NCBI RefSeq assembly: GCF_002494345.1
Contig: NZ_NXNI01000001.1
Coordinates: forward strand, 496,001-560,000
From: Natrinema ejinorense
Lineage (GTDB): Archaea; Halobacteriota; Halobacteria; Halobacteriales; Natrialbaceae
Reading direction: 5' to 3'
Length of the DNA: 64,000 nt
A program made the translations under genes and the position numbers. This document shows, one piece after another, positions 51,832 to 60,129 of this stretch (positions within the stretch are counted from its first letter, which is position 1; each line of letters opens with the position of its first letter). Below the pieces are notes generated by a model. It saw only the letters and a list, made by a program, of their open reading frames with translations. It searched no databases and had not been told where the DNA came from.

Positions 51832-52728
51832 TCAGTTCTCGAGGTGTCTTAAAAGAAGGTCGGTGACGCGGTCTGGGATTTCGTGGTGGAGCCAGTGCGT
51901 CGCAGTGGGGATTCGGACGAGAGAACCGTTGTTGCAGTACTCGATACTTTTAGAAGCCAGTTCTGGTAGCAATGCCCGATCGTTTTTTCCCCAGATTACC
52001 AGCGTCTGATTCGAAATTCGATCGCGAGGTGACCCTTGATCGTGGCGTATCCATGCACGATACCAGTTAATCATCGCTGTGGGGGCTCCATCTTGCTTCC
52101 ACGCGACACGGTACAACCGCTCGTCCGCGTCGGTAAACTCCTCCGGGCCGAGGTCGTCACGAATCGCGTTACTCCACATCCGGTAATCGTTTCGCCGTCC
52201 GATCCATTCGGGGAGTCGGGGTAACTGGAAAAAAAAGACGTACCAGCTCTTACCGAGCTGTCGGACGTTCGAACGGAGGTGTTGCCAGTACGCGGCTGGG
52301 TGAGGCGCGTTCAGAATAGCGAGCCGATCGACGCTGGCCGGATATCGATGTGCGACGTTCCATGCTACCATCCCGCCCCAATCGTGTCCGATGACGTGAG
52401 CGGATCGATGCCCCGTCGACTTGATCAGCCCCAGGATATCCCGTGAGAGTTCCGTGAGTCGATAGGATCGGACACGTGGTGGCTTTTCACTCAAGTTGTA
52501 TCCCCGTTGATCCGGGATGAGCACTCGATATCCAGCGTCGACGAGTGGGTCAACATAGCGGTGCCAGCAGTACCAGAATTCAGGGAATCCGTGAAGGAGT
52601 ACGACGGGCGGATCCTCTTGGTGTCCTGCTGTGACTACATGTAACGTGGTACCGTTGACATCCCTGTATGTGGATTCGGCTGAGCGGGTATCCACCAACG
52701 ATGCGTCGACCGATGGGTGATCAGCCAT
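51832..52728 (-). CDS. Alpha/beta hydrolase of the epoxide hydrolase type
   Basis: 298 residues. The oxyanion-hole motif is HGFPEFWYCWHR (residues 46-57). The nucleophile elbow reads VIGHDWGGMVAW, with Asp116 at the nucleophile position, as in epoxide hydrolases and haloalkane dehalogenases, rather than Ser as in esterases. The catalytic His is in ATHWLHHE near residue 280. A lid domain lies between about 140 and 215. Together with two FAD monooxygenases it suggests epoxide opening to a diol. ATG at 52728 is preferred to a GTG at 52737. Confidence 0.87.
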   Translation of the reverse strand: MADHPSVDASLVDTRSAESTYRDVNGTTLHVVTAGHQEDPPVVLLHGFPEFWYCWHRYVDPLVDAGYRVLIPDQRGYNLSEKPPRVRSYRLTELSRDILGLIKSTGHRSAHVIGHDWGGMVAWNVAHRYPASVDRLAILNAPHPAAYWQHLRSNVRQLGKSWYVFFFQLPRLPEWIGRRNDYRMWSNAIRDDLGPEEFTDADERLYRVAWKQDGAPTAMINWYRAWIRHDQGSPRDRISNQTLVIWGKNDRALLPELASKSIEYCNNGSLVRIPTATHWLHHEIPDRVTDLLLRHLEN

Positions 52729-53529
52729 CGTAGTCACCGCCCCAGTCCTCTACCGTCGGTATCATTTCTTCGGACGAATCCGTTTCCGTCTCGAACGGTA
52801 CCGTTTCTGACCGGTGACGAGCCGCCGGTGCCGACTTCTTTCAGAGAACGTTCACATTCCGGTCGAAGTGATGACGCTTCCGAGTTGGCTCTTTCCAAGA
52901 CGTCCCTATCTAGCCCGGGACGAAAGGGGCTATCGACCAGCGTTAGACGGTGCCAGTGTATAGAACACGTATCGTCCTGCAACTCACTGTCTCCAGAGCC
53001 GAGGTCTGTCGTCCACCACGCGAAGTCCGGTATCGGGATCATTGGTCTCTGCCAAAAACCTCATCTTGATCCTACTTAAACTCATATATAATATCATAAA
53101 GATATTATTAATAGAGAATTGGAAAACATAGCTCGTTCGCCGGGGAGAGAGCGCCGCGTCAACGGATAGGTACCGTTCGACACTGTGGTATCGTAATCGC
53201 TGAAACGAGTGATACATTGACCGCGATGTCGCCGTGCAATGACTTCCAGTGAGTACTATAGCGATGCCAGATCCAAACGGTCTGATCGGCGAAAGAACCG
53301 AACGCACTCCTCGAGCTCGAACGGCCTGCCCACAGCACCTGAGATTCGAGCGCTCTGGCTAGTGGGAAGCGACAATCAACGAGGACAGGTCGGTAATCGT
53401 ACTCCCTACCGCCATCTCAAAAGGCTGCTGCCTGCCAACTCTCATCAATACTAGCTTCCCTTATTTAACATCTCTACGTACTTTTTATATGAACAAAGAG
53501 TTGAAATAGATAGGGTACGATCTGATGTT
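52729..53529. other. 800-bp gap with repeat copy C and AT-rich promoter DNA
   Basis: No convincing gene. The left half (to ~53045) has frames with no family resemblance. An A/T-rich block at about 53076-53125 (TCATATATAATATCATAAAG) looks like a promoter, but no start codon for a good ORF follows. Repeat copy C is at 53189-53260. CTTTTTATAT at 53481-53490 is the likely TATA box for the aminotransferase at 53530. The gap may mark a lost gene or an RNA. Confidence 0.45.
53189..53260. repeat. Palindromic intergenic repeat, copy C (72 bp, shortened core)
   Basis: Left arm TATCGTAATCGCTGAA and right arm TTCCAGTGAGTACTATA match the outer arms of copies A and D. The inner right arm (GCGGTCAGGT in copy A) is missing, leaving an 11-bp deletion. 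The same intergenic setting: between cluster genes. Confidence 0.75.
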
Positions 53530-54897
53530 ATGGGACAACAACCGGCGTACACGGAACCACACTTCGATGGATTGTTCCCACAGAATTTCCACACCCCAAA
53601 TATAGATTTCGAGAAGGGAGTGGGAGAAACGATAATCGATGCTAACGGCAACACGTACATCGACGTTGCCTCCGGTAACCAGAACGTCACTATCGGACAT
53701 GGGAGAGAAGAAATCGCAGAAGCCGCATACGAACAACTCTCCAGCCTCGAGTACATACCGATGCAGCAAACCACGGAGTCCGTTCGCTCCTTCGGTGAGA
53801 CGATAACGGGTTTCATGCCCGACGGGTTCGAACGTGCGTGGCTCGTTTCAGGCGGATCGCTCGCGGTCGAAAGTACGATTGCGATGGTTCGACAGTATCA
53901 CACAGAACGAGGAAACGAACGGAAGCACAAATTCATTACTCGGCGAGGGAGCTATCACGGAACTACACTCGGTGCCCTGTCTGCGACGGGATTCGAGATG
54001 TATACCACTCATATGGATCCATTGCTACAGGATTTCCCAAAAGCTCCTCGAGGCAACCAGTATCGATGTACGCTATGTGGTGGTGGTGGCGGAAGCGAAT
54101 GTGGAAGACGATGTGCGGACATGTTCGAACAGCTCGTACTGGAACACGGACCGGAAAACGTAGCCGCATTCATGGCCGAACCGGTCGGTGGCAGCCAGAG
54201 TCAGGGTGAACGGCCCCACCCGGAGTACTTCGAACGGGTCCGAGAAATCTGCGACGAGTACGATATATTGTTCGTCGTCGACGAAATTCTCACCGGTATC
54301 GGGCGAACCGGAACCAATTTCGCGATCGAGCAGTACGATATCACTCCGGATATTATCGTCACTGGGAAGGGGGTAACAGCAGGATACGCCCCTGCCGGTG
54401 TCGTTATGCCCCACAACCGAGTTGTAGAAGTGTTCCGAGAAATCCCGCACGGATTTGCACACGGGTACACGAATTGTTTCCATCCGGGAACCGCCGCAAT
54501 CGCCAAAGCCGTTCTCGAATTCACTCGTCAAAACGAACTCGTCGAGAACGCCGCTACTGTGGGCAGTTATTTGGGTGAGCGATTGACATCGCTCTACGAT
54601 TATGATGCGGTTGGTGACGTCCGTGGCGTTGGACTGTTACACGGGGTTGAGTTCGTTGCGGACCGAGAAACGAAAGAGCCACTCGATGTTGATTTCGAGT
54701 TGCAACAGGCGCTCGTTGAAGCAGGTCTTGACAACGGCGTCCTGTTGTCGACCGAGGGTGGCCACCTCGACGGAAAGAACGGGGATCTCCTCGTTATCGC
54801 CCCACCACTCACGATCGAAGAAACGCAGGTAGATGACATGGTCGACCGGATCTATACCGCCGTCGGCGACGCATTAGCTCGAGTCGGTGTTGCGTAA
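53530..54897 (+). CDS. Class III PLP-dependent aminotransferase
   Basis: 455 residues. It has the class III features: DANGNTYIDVASGNQNVTIG at the start, SGGSLAVESTIAMVRQYH (PLP phosphate), a SYHGTTLGALSATG region, VVDEILTGIGRTG, then TGKGVTAGYAPAG with Lys280 as the PLP Schiff base. Around residue 175-195 a Cys-rich insert (YRCTLCGGGGGSECGRRCAD) occurs in a subgroup of these enzymes; its role is unknown. The amino donor and acceptor cannot be told; within the cluster it could aminate an aldehyde or ketone of the terpenoid. It is divergent to the EH gene and followed by P450-2 convergently. Confidence 0.88.
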   Translation: MGQQPAYTEPHFDGLFPQNFHTPNIDFEKGVGETIIDANGNTYIDVASGNQNVTIGHGREEIAEAAYEQLSSLEYIPMQQTTESVRSFGETITGFMPDGFERAWLVSGGSLAVESTIAMVRQYHTERGNERKHKFITRRGSYHGTTLGALSATGFEMYTTHMDPLLQDFPKAPRGNQYRCTLCGGGGGSECGRRCADMFEQLVLEHGPENVAAFMAEPVGGSQSQGERPHPEYFERVREICDEYDILFVVDEILTGIGRTGTNFAIEQYDITPDIIVTGKGVTAGYAPAGVVMPHNRVVEVFREIPHGFAHGYTNCFHPGTAAIAKAVLEFTRQNELVENAATVGSYLGERLTSLYDYDAVGDVRGVGLLHGVEFVADRETKEPLDVDFELQQALVEAGLDNGVLLSTEGGHLDGKNGDLLVIAPPLTIEETQVDDMVDRIYTAVGDALARVGVA

Positions 54898-55184
54898 CCG
54901 ACCAGTCGGAGACAGCAACGACTCGGTAGAATCGGAAGACGGCTACTTCTCTGCAGTTGTTTCGTTCGGTGAGCAGCGGACAGTTGCCTACGAGTCGGTT
55001 CCGCCGACCAATGTCGACACTGAACGACCGAGTGGGAGGGACACGCTCTTCGCTGATCAGGATCTCGTACCGGACAGACGTTATCCGATGTCCGTCACTG
55101 TCGTCGTTCGCCCGAAAACGGACTTCGAAGCGGCCCCAGCGCCTCTTCCTATAGTTCGAGGGGGTAAATCGATCAAAACGCTAT

Positions 55185-56546
55185 TCAGCGCCGGTATGGG
55201 ATCATATCGATACCGTTTTTCGGCCGAGTCGTGACAGCCCAGTCTAACTCGATCGGAGGCTCCGTGTCGAGTTCCAGATCGTACTCTTGTAGAACTTTTG
55301 CCAGAATCAATTTCGATTCGACTTCTGCGAACCCTTGGCCCAGACAGCGGCGCGGACCCATGGCAAACGGCACATAGCCGTACTCGTGATCGCACGGATT
55401 GCTTTCTTTCATCCACCGATCTGGGTCGAACGCGTAGGGGTCGTCCCACACGCGTGGATTACGCTGAATCCCCCACTGGAAGACGATGACTGGTCTGCCT
55501 GCGGAGATGTGGTAGCCGCTGAGTTCATCGTCGTTGAGCGGCTCTCTGTTCACGCTGTACGCCGGCGAATACAATCGCAATACTTCTTTGAAAACGGCAT
55601 CGAGGTACTCTAAATTCGGCAGATCATCCGGTGACGGCTCCTGACCGTCGATCTCTTCGTCGAATTCGTTTCGGAGCCTTCGTACCACTTTCGGATGACG
55701 TGCCAGAAGATAGAGCGAAAACGTCAGCCCCTGTGCCGTCGTTTCGTGACCGGCAAAGAGCATCGTTTTGACCTTTTCCCGTAGCACGTTGTGGTTGATA
55801 TTTCGGTCCACTTGGTCTCGCATGTCGAGACTCCGAGTGATGAGATCGTCGGCGTCGTCGTCGGCCAACTTGCGAGTTCGAATGATTTCGTCGGCAATCG
55901 AATCCAACGTCTCAACAGCGTTCTGATACCGTCGATTCTGTGGTGTTGGAACCCACTCCGGAACGGATACGCCCATAGAGTTCCTGAATAGATGGCTAGT
56001 CGCGACTTTCAGGTTGTGTCCGATGGATTCGCCATACTCACTGGCATCCCAGTTGAAAACCGCCTTACACACTACTCGAATAGTCAGCGCCATCATCTCT
56101 TTGTGAATATCGACGACTTCCCCATCGTTCCATGACGCCGTCATTTCTTCCGTGTATTCCATTATATGGGGGCCGATAGACTTCGCCTTTCCTTTAGAAA
56201 TAAGCGGTGTGAGGACGTCTCGCTGGTGTTGCCAGAGGTCGTCCTCGCTACTCAATATGTCCTCTCCCCAGAAATTTTCGAAGACTTTCTTTTGCCTCTC
56301 GGACTTCATATAATTGTCGTTGTTGTCGTGGAATATGCGTTGGGCATCGTCTGGATTACGCGTGATGTAGTATTCGGACCCAAACATTTCCATTTTGAGT
56401 ATGTCCCCGTGCTCTTGGCACATTTTGTTCAAGAATCGGACTGGATCGTTCGCTCCGACAAAGGTAAGTGCATTTCCGATGACGGGATGTCCGTCGGGCT
56501 GTGGCGGTTCGGGGAGAGCACTCGAATTCGAATTACTAAGTGCCAT
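55185..56546 (-). CDS. Cytochrome P450 (2)
   Basis: 453 residues, the paralogue of P450-1. I-helix LFAGHETTAQG, ExxR in KEVLRLYSP, haem loop FAMGPRRCLGQGF with Cys401. The start, MALSNSNSSALPEPPQPDGH, and the ending TTRPKNGIDMIP match P450-1 almost residue for residue. The pair probably arose by duplication in the cluster and may act at different positions or stages. ATG at 56546 has an A/T-rich TATA region (GGTTTTTATTTTATG, minus strand, 56564-56577) upstream. Confidence 0.93.
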   Translation of the reverse strand: MALSNSNSSALPEPPQPDGHPVIGNALTFVGANDPVRFLNKMCQEHGDILKMEMFGSEYYITRNPDDAQRIFHDNNDNYMKSERQKKVFENFWGEDILSSEDDLWQHQRDVLTPLISKGKAKSIGPHIMEYTEEMTASWNDGEVVDIHKEMMALTIRVVCKAVFNWDASEYGESIGHNLKVATSHLFRNSMGVSVPEWVPTPQNRRYQNAVETLDSIADEIIRTRKLADDDADDLITRSLDMRDQVDRNINHNVLREKVKTMLFAGHETTAQGLTFSLYLLARHPKVVRRLRNEFDEEIDGQEPSPDDLPNLEYLDAVFKEVLRLYSPAYSVNREPLNDDELSGYHISAGRPVIVFQWGIQRNPRVWDDPYAFDPDRWMKESNPCDHEYGYVPFAMGPRRCLGQGFAEVESKLILAKVLQEYDLELDTEPPIELDWAVTTRPKNGIDMIPYRR

Positions 56547-56948
56547 GAAAGTGCTATTGTGCTCATAAAATAAAAACCTATTCGTATAATAAATGTGCTT
56601 AGCAATATAAAATAAATACTGAGACGATAGGATTCATAGTAGCGAGATCCGTAGCCGAGTAAACTCTGAAGGGAGATCTACCACTGATCTCTAGGAAATA
56701 GAACGTCTACGTCAAGACGAGGATCGGTCCGAGGATCCCGAGCTATCTCCGGTGTGTTTTCCAGTCTCTGAACAGAAACTCGAACCGGTGGCTCTTGTGA
56801 TGATTTCAGCGCAGAACGTGAGCTACGAGTTGTCGATGAGAGGGAATACTCTGCTAAGAACGTTGTACAAAACCGGAGTAACGGTTGAGTAGGGTAGCTC
56901 ACCCGGGTTGTGATGCACCGAGAGGGCTATCCTCCCGGTGTGGGGCGG
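56547..56948. other. Gap upstream of P450-2
   Basis: 402 bp. The first ~90 bp are A/T-rich and contain the P450-2 promoter. From ~56690 to 56900 there may be a decayed frame on the minus strand (RFEFLFRDWKTH-like words interrupted by stops), possibly a transposase remnant, but this is not secure. No intact gene. Confidence 0.35.
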
Positions 56949-57389
56949 TTACCCCCACGAAACTGCATCGATAGCAGTGACCATTTTCAGTGTGTCCTGC
57001 TGGGGCCAGATATCCACGAGTTTCCCGTTGGAGGTTCTGTGGATGTTGTTTCCTCGGAGTTCAATCTCGGCACCCGTTCCACCATCGATCTCGTTCGGAA
57101 GCCATTCGCCCTCGTGCGTGGCAGTCATGGTCCACCGGACTGCGACAAGATCATCCTCGGTGAAGATATCGTGGATGGTGAATTCGGCGTCGGGCCATGC
57201 ACTGTTGAACGATTCCGCGAACCATCGCGCACCTTCACGCCCCTGTTTATCGCTCGCACCGAGGCTTTCGGGGCCGTGGAACGTACAATCCTCTGCGATT
57301 ATTTCGTCGATTACGTCGGGGTTGTTCTCGTTGAACACTTCGACAAACCATCGCTCTGTCGCTTCGAGGGCTGAATCAGCTTCTGACAT
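56949..57389 (-). CDS. SnoaL-like / ester cyclase family protein
   Basis: 146 residues, one domain of the NTF2-like fold: WFVEVFNENNPDVIDEIIAE, FHGPESLGASDKQGREGARW, then VAVRWTMTATHEGEW, ending GNNIHRTSNGKLVDIWPQQD. This is the SnoaL/polyketide cyclase-like and ester-cyclase family. In biosynthetic clusters they close rings or hydroxylate without cofactor, but many have no known role. The TATA box TTAATAATTA (57411-57420) lies 22-31 bp upstream of the ATG at 57389. It is on the same strand as the terpene cyclase, 166 bp after that gene. Confidence 0.83.
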   Translation of the reverse strand: MSEADSALEATERWFVEVFNENNPDVIDEIIAEDCTFHGPESLGASDKQGREGARWFAESFNSAWPDAEFTIHDIFTEDDLVAVRWTMTATHEGEWLPNEIDGGTGAEIELRGNNIHRTSNGKLVDIWPQQDTLKMVTAIDAVSWG

Positions 57390-57410
57390 GATCCATTCTC
57401 TAGTACTACG

Positions 57411-57420
57411 TTAATAATTA
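57411..57420 (-). promoter_or_regulatory. TATA box of the SnoaL-like gene
   Basis: TTAATAATTA at 22-31 bp before the start codon at 57389, in an A/T-rich stretch. Confidence 0.5.
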
Positions 57421-57555
57421 AAAGTTTTTCTATAGTTAATATATTGTTGAAGCGGTAGTAATCTCGGAGGTTGCTGAGACATCCATTCGCGGGAGGGTCG
57501 GGGTTCGTCCGAACCCGAAAAGCGGCACCGAAGAAACTCGTCGCTCGGCCGCACT

Positions 57556-58587
57556 TTACTTATAGCCCTCGCTGATTAGATGGTAGATCATTACCATCTT
57601 CATTCCCTCGAGGAGTTCGTCGAGGTCAACTGAGGCGGCCGTTAGCTCGTTGTCCGTGAGTTCTTCGTACGACGAGATCCACCGATCCATCAACTCGGTT
57701 TCGACCTCGCTGTGACGAATCGCCTCGATCGCGGATTCGGGCCGTTCTCTGAGGTCCTCCGGCTCGACGATTCCGTCTCGCAGCGCCCAGACGACGACTC
57801 CCGACGAGAAGTCACCTTCCCGAATTTCGCGTTCCCATGTAGAGACCCAGTTTCCGATCCGTGCCAATCGTTGGATCTTCCAGAGGAGTTCCCGGAGCGG
57901 TGCGAGATCGCTTCGTTCGAATGTCGGCGAAGCCATCAGATCGATGCCGATGTACGGAAAGACGACCATGTTATGGGGGCCGTAATGAATGGCACCGCTC
58001 CGTGTCGCCGTTTCCGGCTGTTCGATAAGAAGCCGTGAGTAGTCTATCGAATTAATAGACTGCCTCGTGTCGTAACGGAAGAGTTCGGTAAACTCGTCGG
58101 CACGTGGCGCGTCGTGAATCTCTCGACGTAACTCATCCCAAACGTTCCGTGCCATAGACACCGATGCCGAGTCGACACCGTCAGTAGTGACAGTCTCGTC
58201 AGGAAACGGAATCTTTCGCGCCTGTCTGAATGTCGTCCGATCGTGATTTACCTCTGCGATGTCGTCGAGGATCGTGATGAACATCGTGAAGAGGGTCTTT
58301 CGCGTCCGTGTGGCCTCGAACAGTTCCTCGGATACGGTATCTAGCGTACAGTATGGGAACAATTCGTAGATCCACTTCCAGACGAATTCGTTTCGGATTC
58401 CGATCCGGTCGTCGTACTCCGCCGCAAGTGACTCGACCGGCGATGGAAGCGTAGTGTTATTGATTCTGTCTATAACTGTGTCGGGATCTAGCGTATCAAC
58501 CGCGTTCTCGTCGACAGAATCATATAAACATTCTAATAATACGGTTGGTGTCTTTCTATCAGCCTCCTCTAATTCATGTACATCCAT
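57556..58587 (-). CDS. Class I terpene cyclase (isoprenoid synthase fold)
   Basis: 343 residues. The Asp-rich motif is LDDIAE (DDxxE, Asp108-Glu112) and the NSE/DTE motif is NWVSTWERE (residues 246-254), which fits N-x-(L/I/V)-x-(S/T)-x3-E. Their spacing of 138 residues equals that of bacterial class I terpene cyclases such as pentalenene synthase. Other helical landmarks: FVWKWIYELFPYC, KTLFTMFITIL and GDFSSGVVVWALRDGI after the NSE motif. It would cyclise a prenyl diphosphate (C10-C20) by ionising the diphosphate with three Mg2+. The C-terminal RY motif of some cyclases is not seen. The start ATG 58587 has a TATA box (TTTATATCC, 58611-58619 minus). Confidence 0.85.
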   Translation of the reverse strand: MDVHELEEADRKTPTVLLECLYDSVDENAVDTLDPDTVIDRINNTTLPSPVESLAAEYDDRIGIRNEFVWKWIYELFPYCTLDTVSEELFEATRTRKTLFTMFITILDDIAEVNHDRTTFRQARKIPFPDETVTTDGVDSASVSMARNVWDELRREIHDAPRADEFTELFRYDTRQSINSIDYSRLLIEQPETATRSGAIHYGPHNMVVFPYIGIDLMASPTFERSDLAPLRELLWKIQRLARIGNWVSTWEREIREGDFSSGVVVWALRDGIVEPEDLRERPESAIEAIRHSEVETELMDRWISSYEELTDNELTAASVDLDELLEGMKMVMIYHLISEGYK

Positions 58588-59053
58588 AGTATTTATTACC
58601 CAGTAATGGATATAAATTTGATGGTAGTGTGTCAGTCTGTGACATAGTTGGTGCTGTTCTATAGGAGTGCCTGAAAGGCATTGCACACCTGATCGCGGGG
58701 CAGCGTCGCGATCAGTGTGTCACTCGTTTCAGCAGCTACCATAGCGACTCGACAGTTCCGTAATCTCGGTTCTCGAGCGCAAAAGACGAGGTGGGTGATG
58801 TGCACTAGCCCGTGTTGCCGGATATCCGACGATACCGGTGAATCTATAGTTCGGAAATTTGATGTTTGGCGCTCCGGTCCTGGAACGGCGTCGGATGTGT
58901 TCCAGCGAGCGTGAGGTTTGCGGTTAGGCGTCAGTTTGCATTCGTGAGGATCCGAAACCGGCTCGAATGCTCTCCTTGCGGCTACGGAACGGGAGTGACC
59001 GTCGGAGACTGGAACGGAATCGGTCGGAGACGACGTAAACCGAATCCCGGAAA
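58588..59053. other. Gap with repeat copy D and terpene cyclase promoter
   Basis: 466 bp. It contains the cyclase TATA box (AAATTTATATCC on the minus strand, 58609-58619) and repeat D (58660-58743). The rest holds only frames with Arg/Ser-rich products. Confidence 0.45.
58660..58743. repeat. Palindromic intergenic repeat, copy D (84 bp)
   Basis: Left arm TATAGGAGTGCCTGAA, core CACACCTGATCGCG / CGCGATCAGTGTGTC, right arm TTCAGCAGCTACCATA followed by GCG. The inner stem CTGATCGCG/CGCGATCAG is perfect over 9 bp. Confidence 0.82.
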
Positions 59054-59758
59054 TCAGTACAGGACGGCACCGAGAAACGAACGTAACTGGGCCCATCCGT
59101 TCGTGCGAAGCGCTTGCGTGAAATTGCGGCGTGCGTTCGCTCGGAGATGGTACAGTTCGGCGGACGCGCGGGAGTCAATCCCGCGACCGTGACCGACGAT
59201 GATTCGAGCAGGTTCGACATCAGCCAGCGGCTCTAACCATTTTCGCAATCGGACCAGCAGGTGCATTCCGATTCGCTCTTTCGCAACCGTGTACAGTGTC
59301 GCCGTTCCCAGAACGTCCGGCACGTAGAGCGTCCTATCTGATTTTCGGAACGCGATCCCCTCCCGCCAGCCCGGGAGTGGCTGACACCCATCTACGATAA
59401 AACCCGAGTTACCGAGTCGGGCGTCGTACCTCTCTATAGAGTGAGAAATGCGTGGTTCGACACGACTCATCCACGTCGGAAGGTAGACCGGGACATCATA
59501 TCGATGTGCAAATATGTCGGCGTCACGAGAGTGGTAGTTCGAGAGGACAGCGACGCCAACTACGTCTCCGAGTTCGTCGATCTCTTCGTCGATCCCCGAT
59601 GCGTCGATCGGATCGAAGAGCCAGACGCCGTCGTCACCCAGGAGTGCGTGACTCGCTCTTTGTGTCAACTCTTCTGGATGAGCGATCCATCCGAACCCCT
59701 CTGGCCATTGATCGATCACCTGATAGCGGTCCGAACGATTCCTTACGTACGGATCCAT
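59054..59758 (-). CDS. Degenerate MBL-fold-like protein
   Basis: 234 residues. It resembles metallo-beta-lactamase proteins (ALLGDDGVWLFDPIDASGID, then LSNYHSRDADIFAHRYDVPV, later LYVPDVLG and IIVGHGRG), but the HxHxDH motif is replaced by YHSRDAD, so metal binding is probably incomplete. Such proteins are known in haloarchaea without assigned function. In this cluster it could bind or hydrolyse a thioester or an intermediate. It follows the 66-residue membrane protein and UbiA on the same strand. ATG at 59758. Confidence 0.7.
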   Translation of the reverse strand: MDPYVRNRSDRYQVIDQWPEGFGWIAHPEELTQRASHALLGDDGVWLFDPIDASGIDEEIDELGDVVGVAVLSNYHSRDADIFAHRYDVPVYLPTWMSRVEPRISHSIERYDARLGNSGFIVDGCQPLPGWREGIAFRKSDRTLYVPDVLGTATLYTVAKERIGMHLLVRLRKWLEPLADVEPARIIVGHGRGIDSRASAELYHLRANARRNFTQALRTNGWAQLRSFLGAVLY

Positions 59759-59792
59759 ACTGATTTCTGTCGGCGTTTTTTCCTCCGACAGC

Positions 59793-59993
59793 TCATTCTG
59801 ACAACAGGGGATTGAGGGCCGCTCTCAGCGAGAGGAACCCGAGCAAGCCCGTGGCTACTGCAACCAGTAACACACCGATTGTGAGAAAGATCGCAGAGCT
59901 CGGTAAAAATGTCGCCACGTCCCACAACAGTTCGCGTAAGTCATTGATGTTCTCGACGACAATATTCAGACCGAATTTCCACTGGCCGGGCAT
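59793..59993 (-). CDS. Small membrane protein in the UbiA transcript
   Basis: 66 residues: MPGQWKFGLNIVVENINDLR, then a hydrophobic helix TFLPSSAIFLTIGVLLVAVA / TGLLGFLSLRAALNPLLSE. One long or two short helices. No family was recognised. Its start has a strong TATA box (AAATATATAAACC on the minus strand, about 60018-60030) 25-37 bp upstream. It lies between UbiA and the MBL-like gene. Confidence 0.6.
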   Translation of the reverse strand: MPGQWKFGLNIVVENINDLRELLWDVATFLPSSAIFLTIGVLLVAVATGLLGFLSLRAALNPLLSE

Positions 59994-60129
59994 AATATTC
60001 AGTTCGGTACAACATGGTTTATATATTTTGGATTTGCGAACGAAGGTTCGCCAGTGAGGAGCCAAACCGGATCAAAACAGCGGCTATTCCGTCGATCAGT
60101 TTAACCTCGCTGGTGCCACCTTTGGGTAG

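Noticed and set aside
54898-55184. 115-codon plus-strand frame between the aminotransferase and P450-2
   Set aside because: It overlaps the aminotransferase end and the P450-2 3' end, has no family match and no promoter of its own.
56678-56902. Possible transposase fragment
   Set aside because: Words such as RFEFLFRDWK appear in one frame but stops interrupt it and I could not place it in a family.
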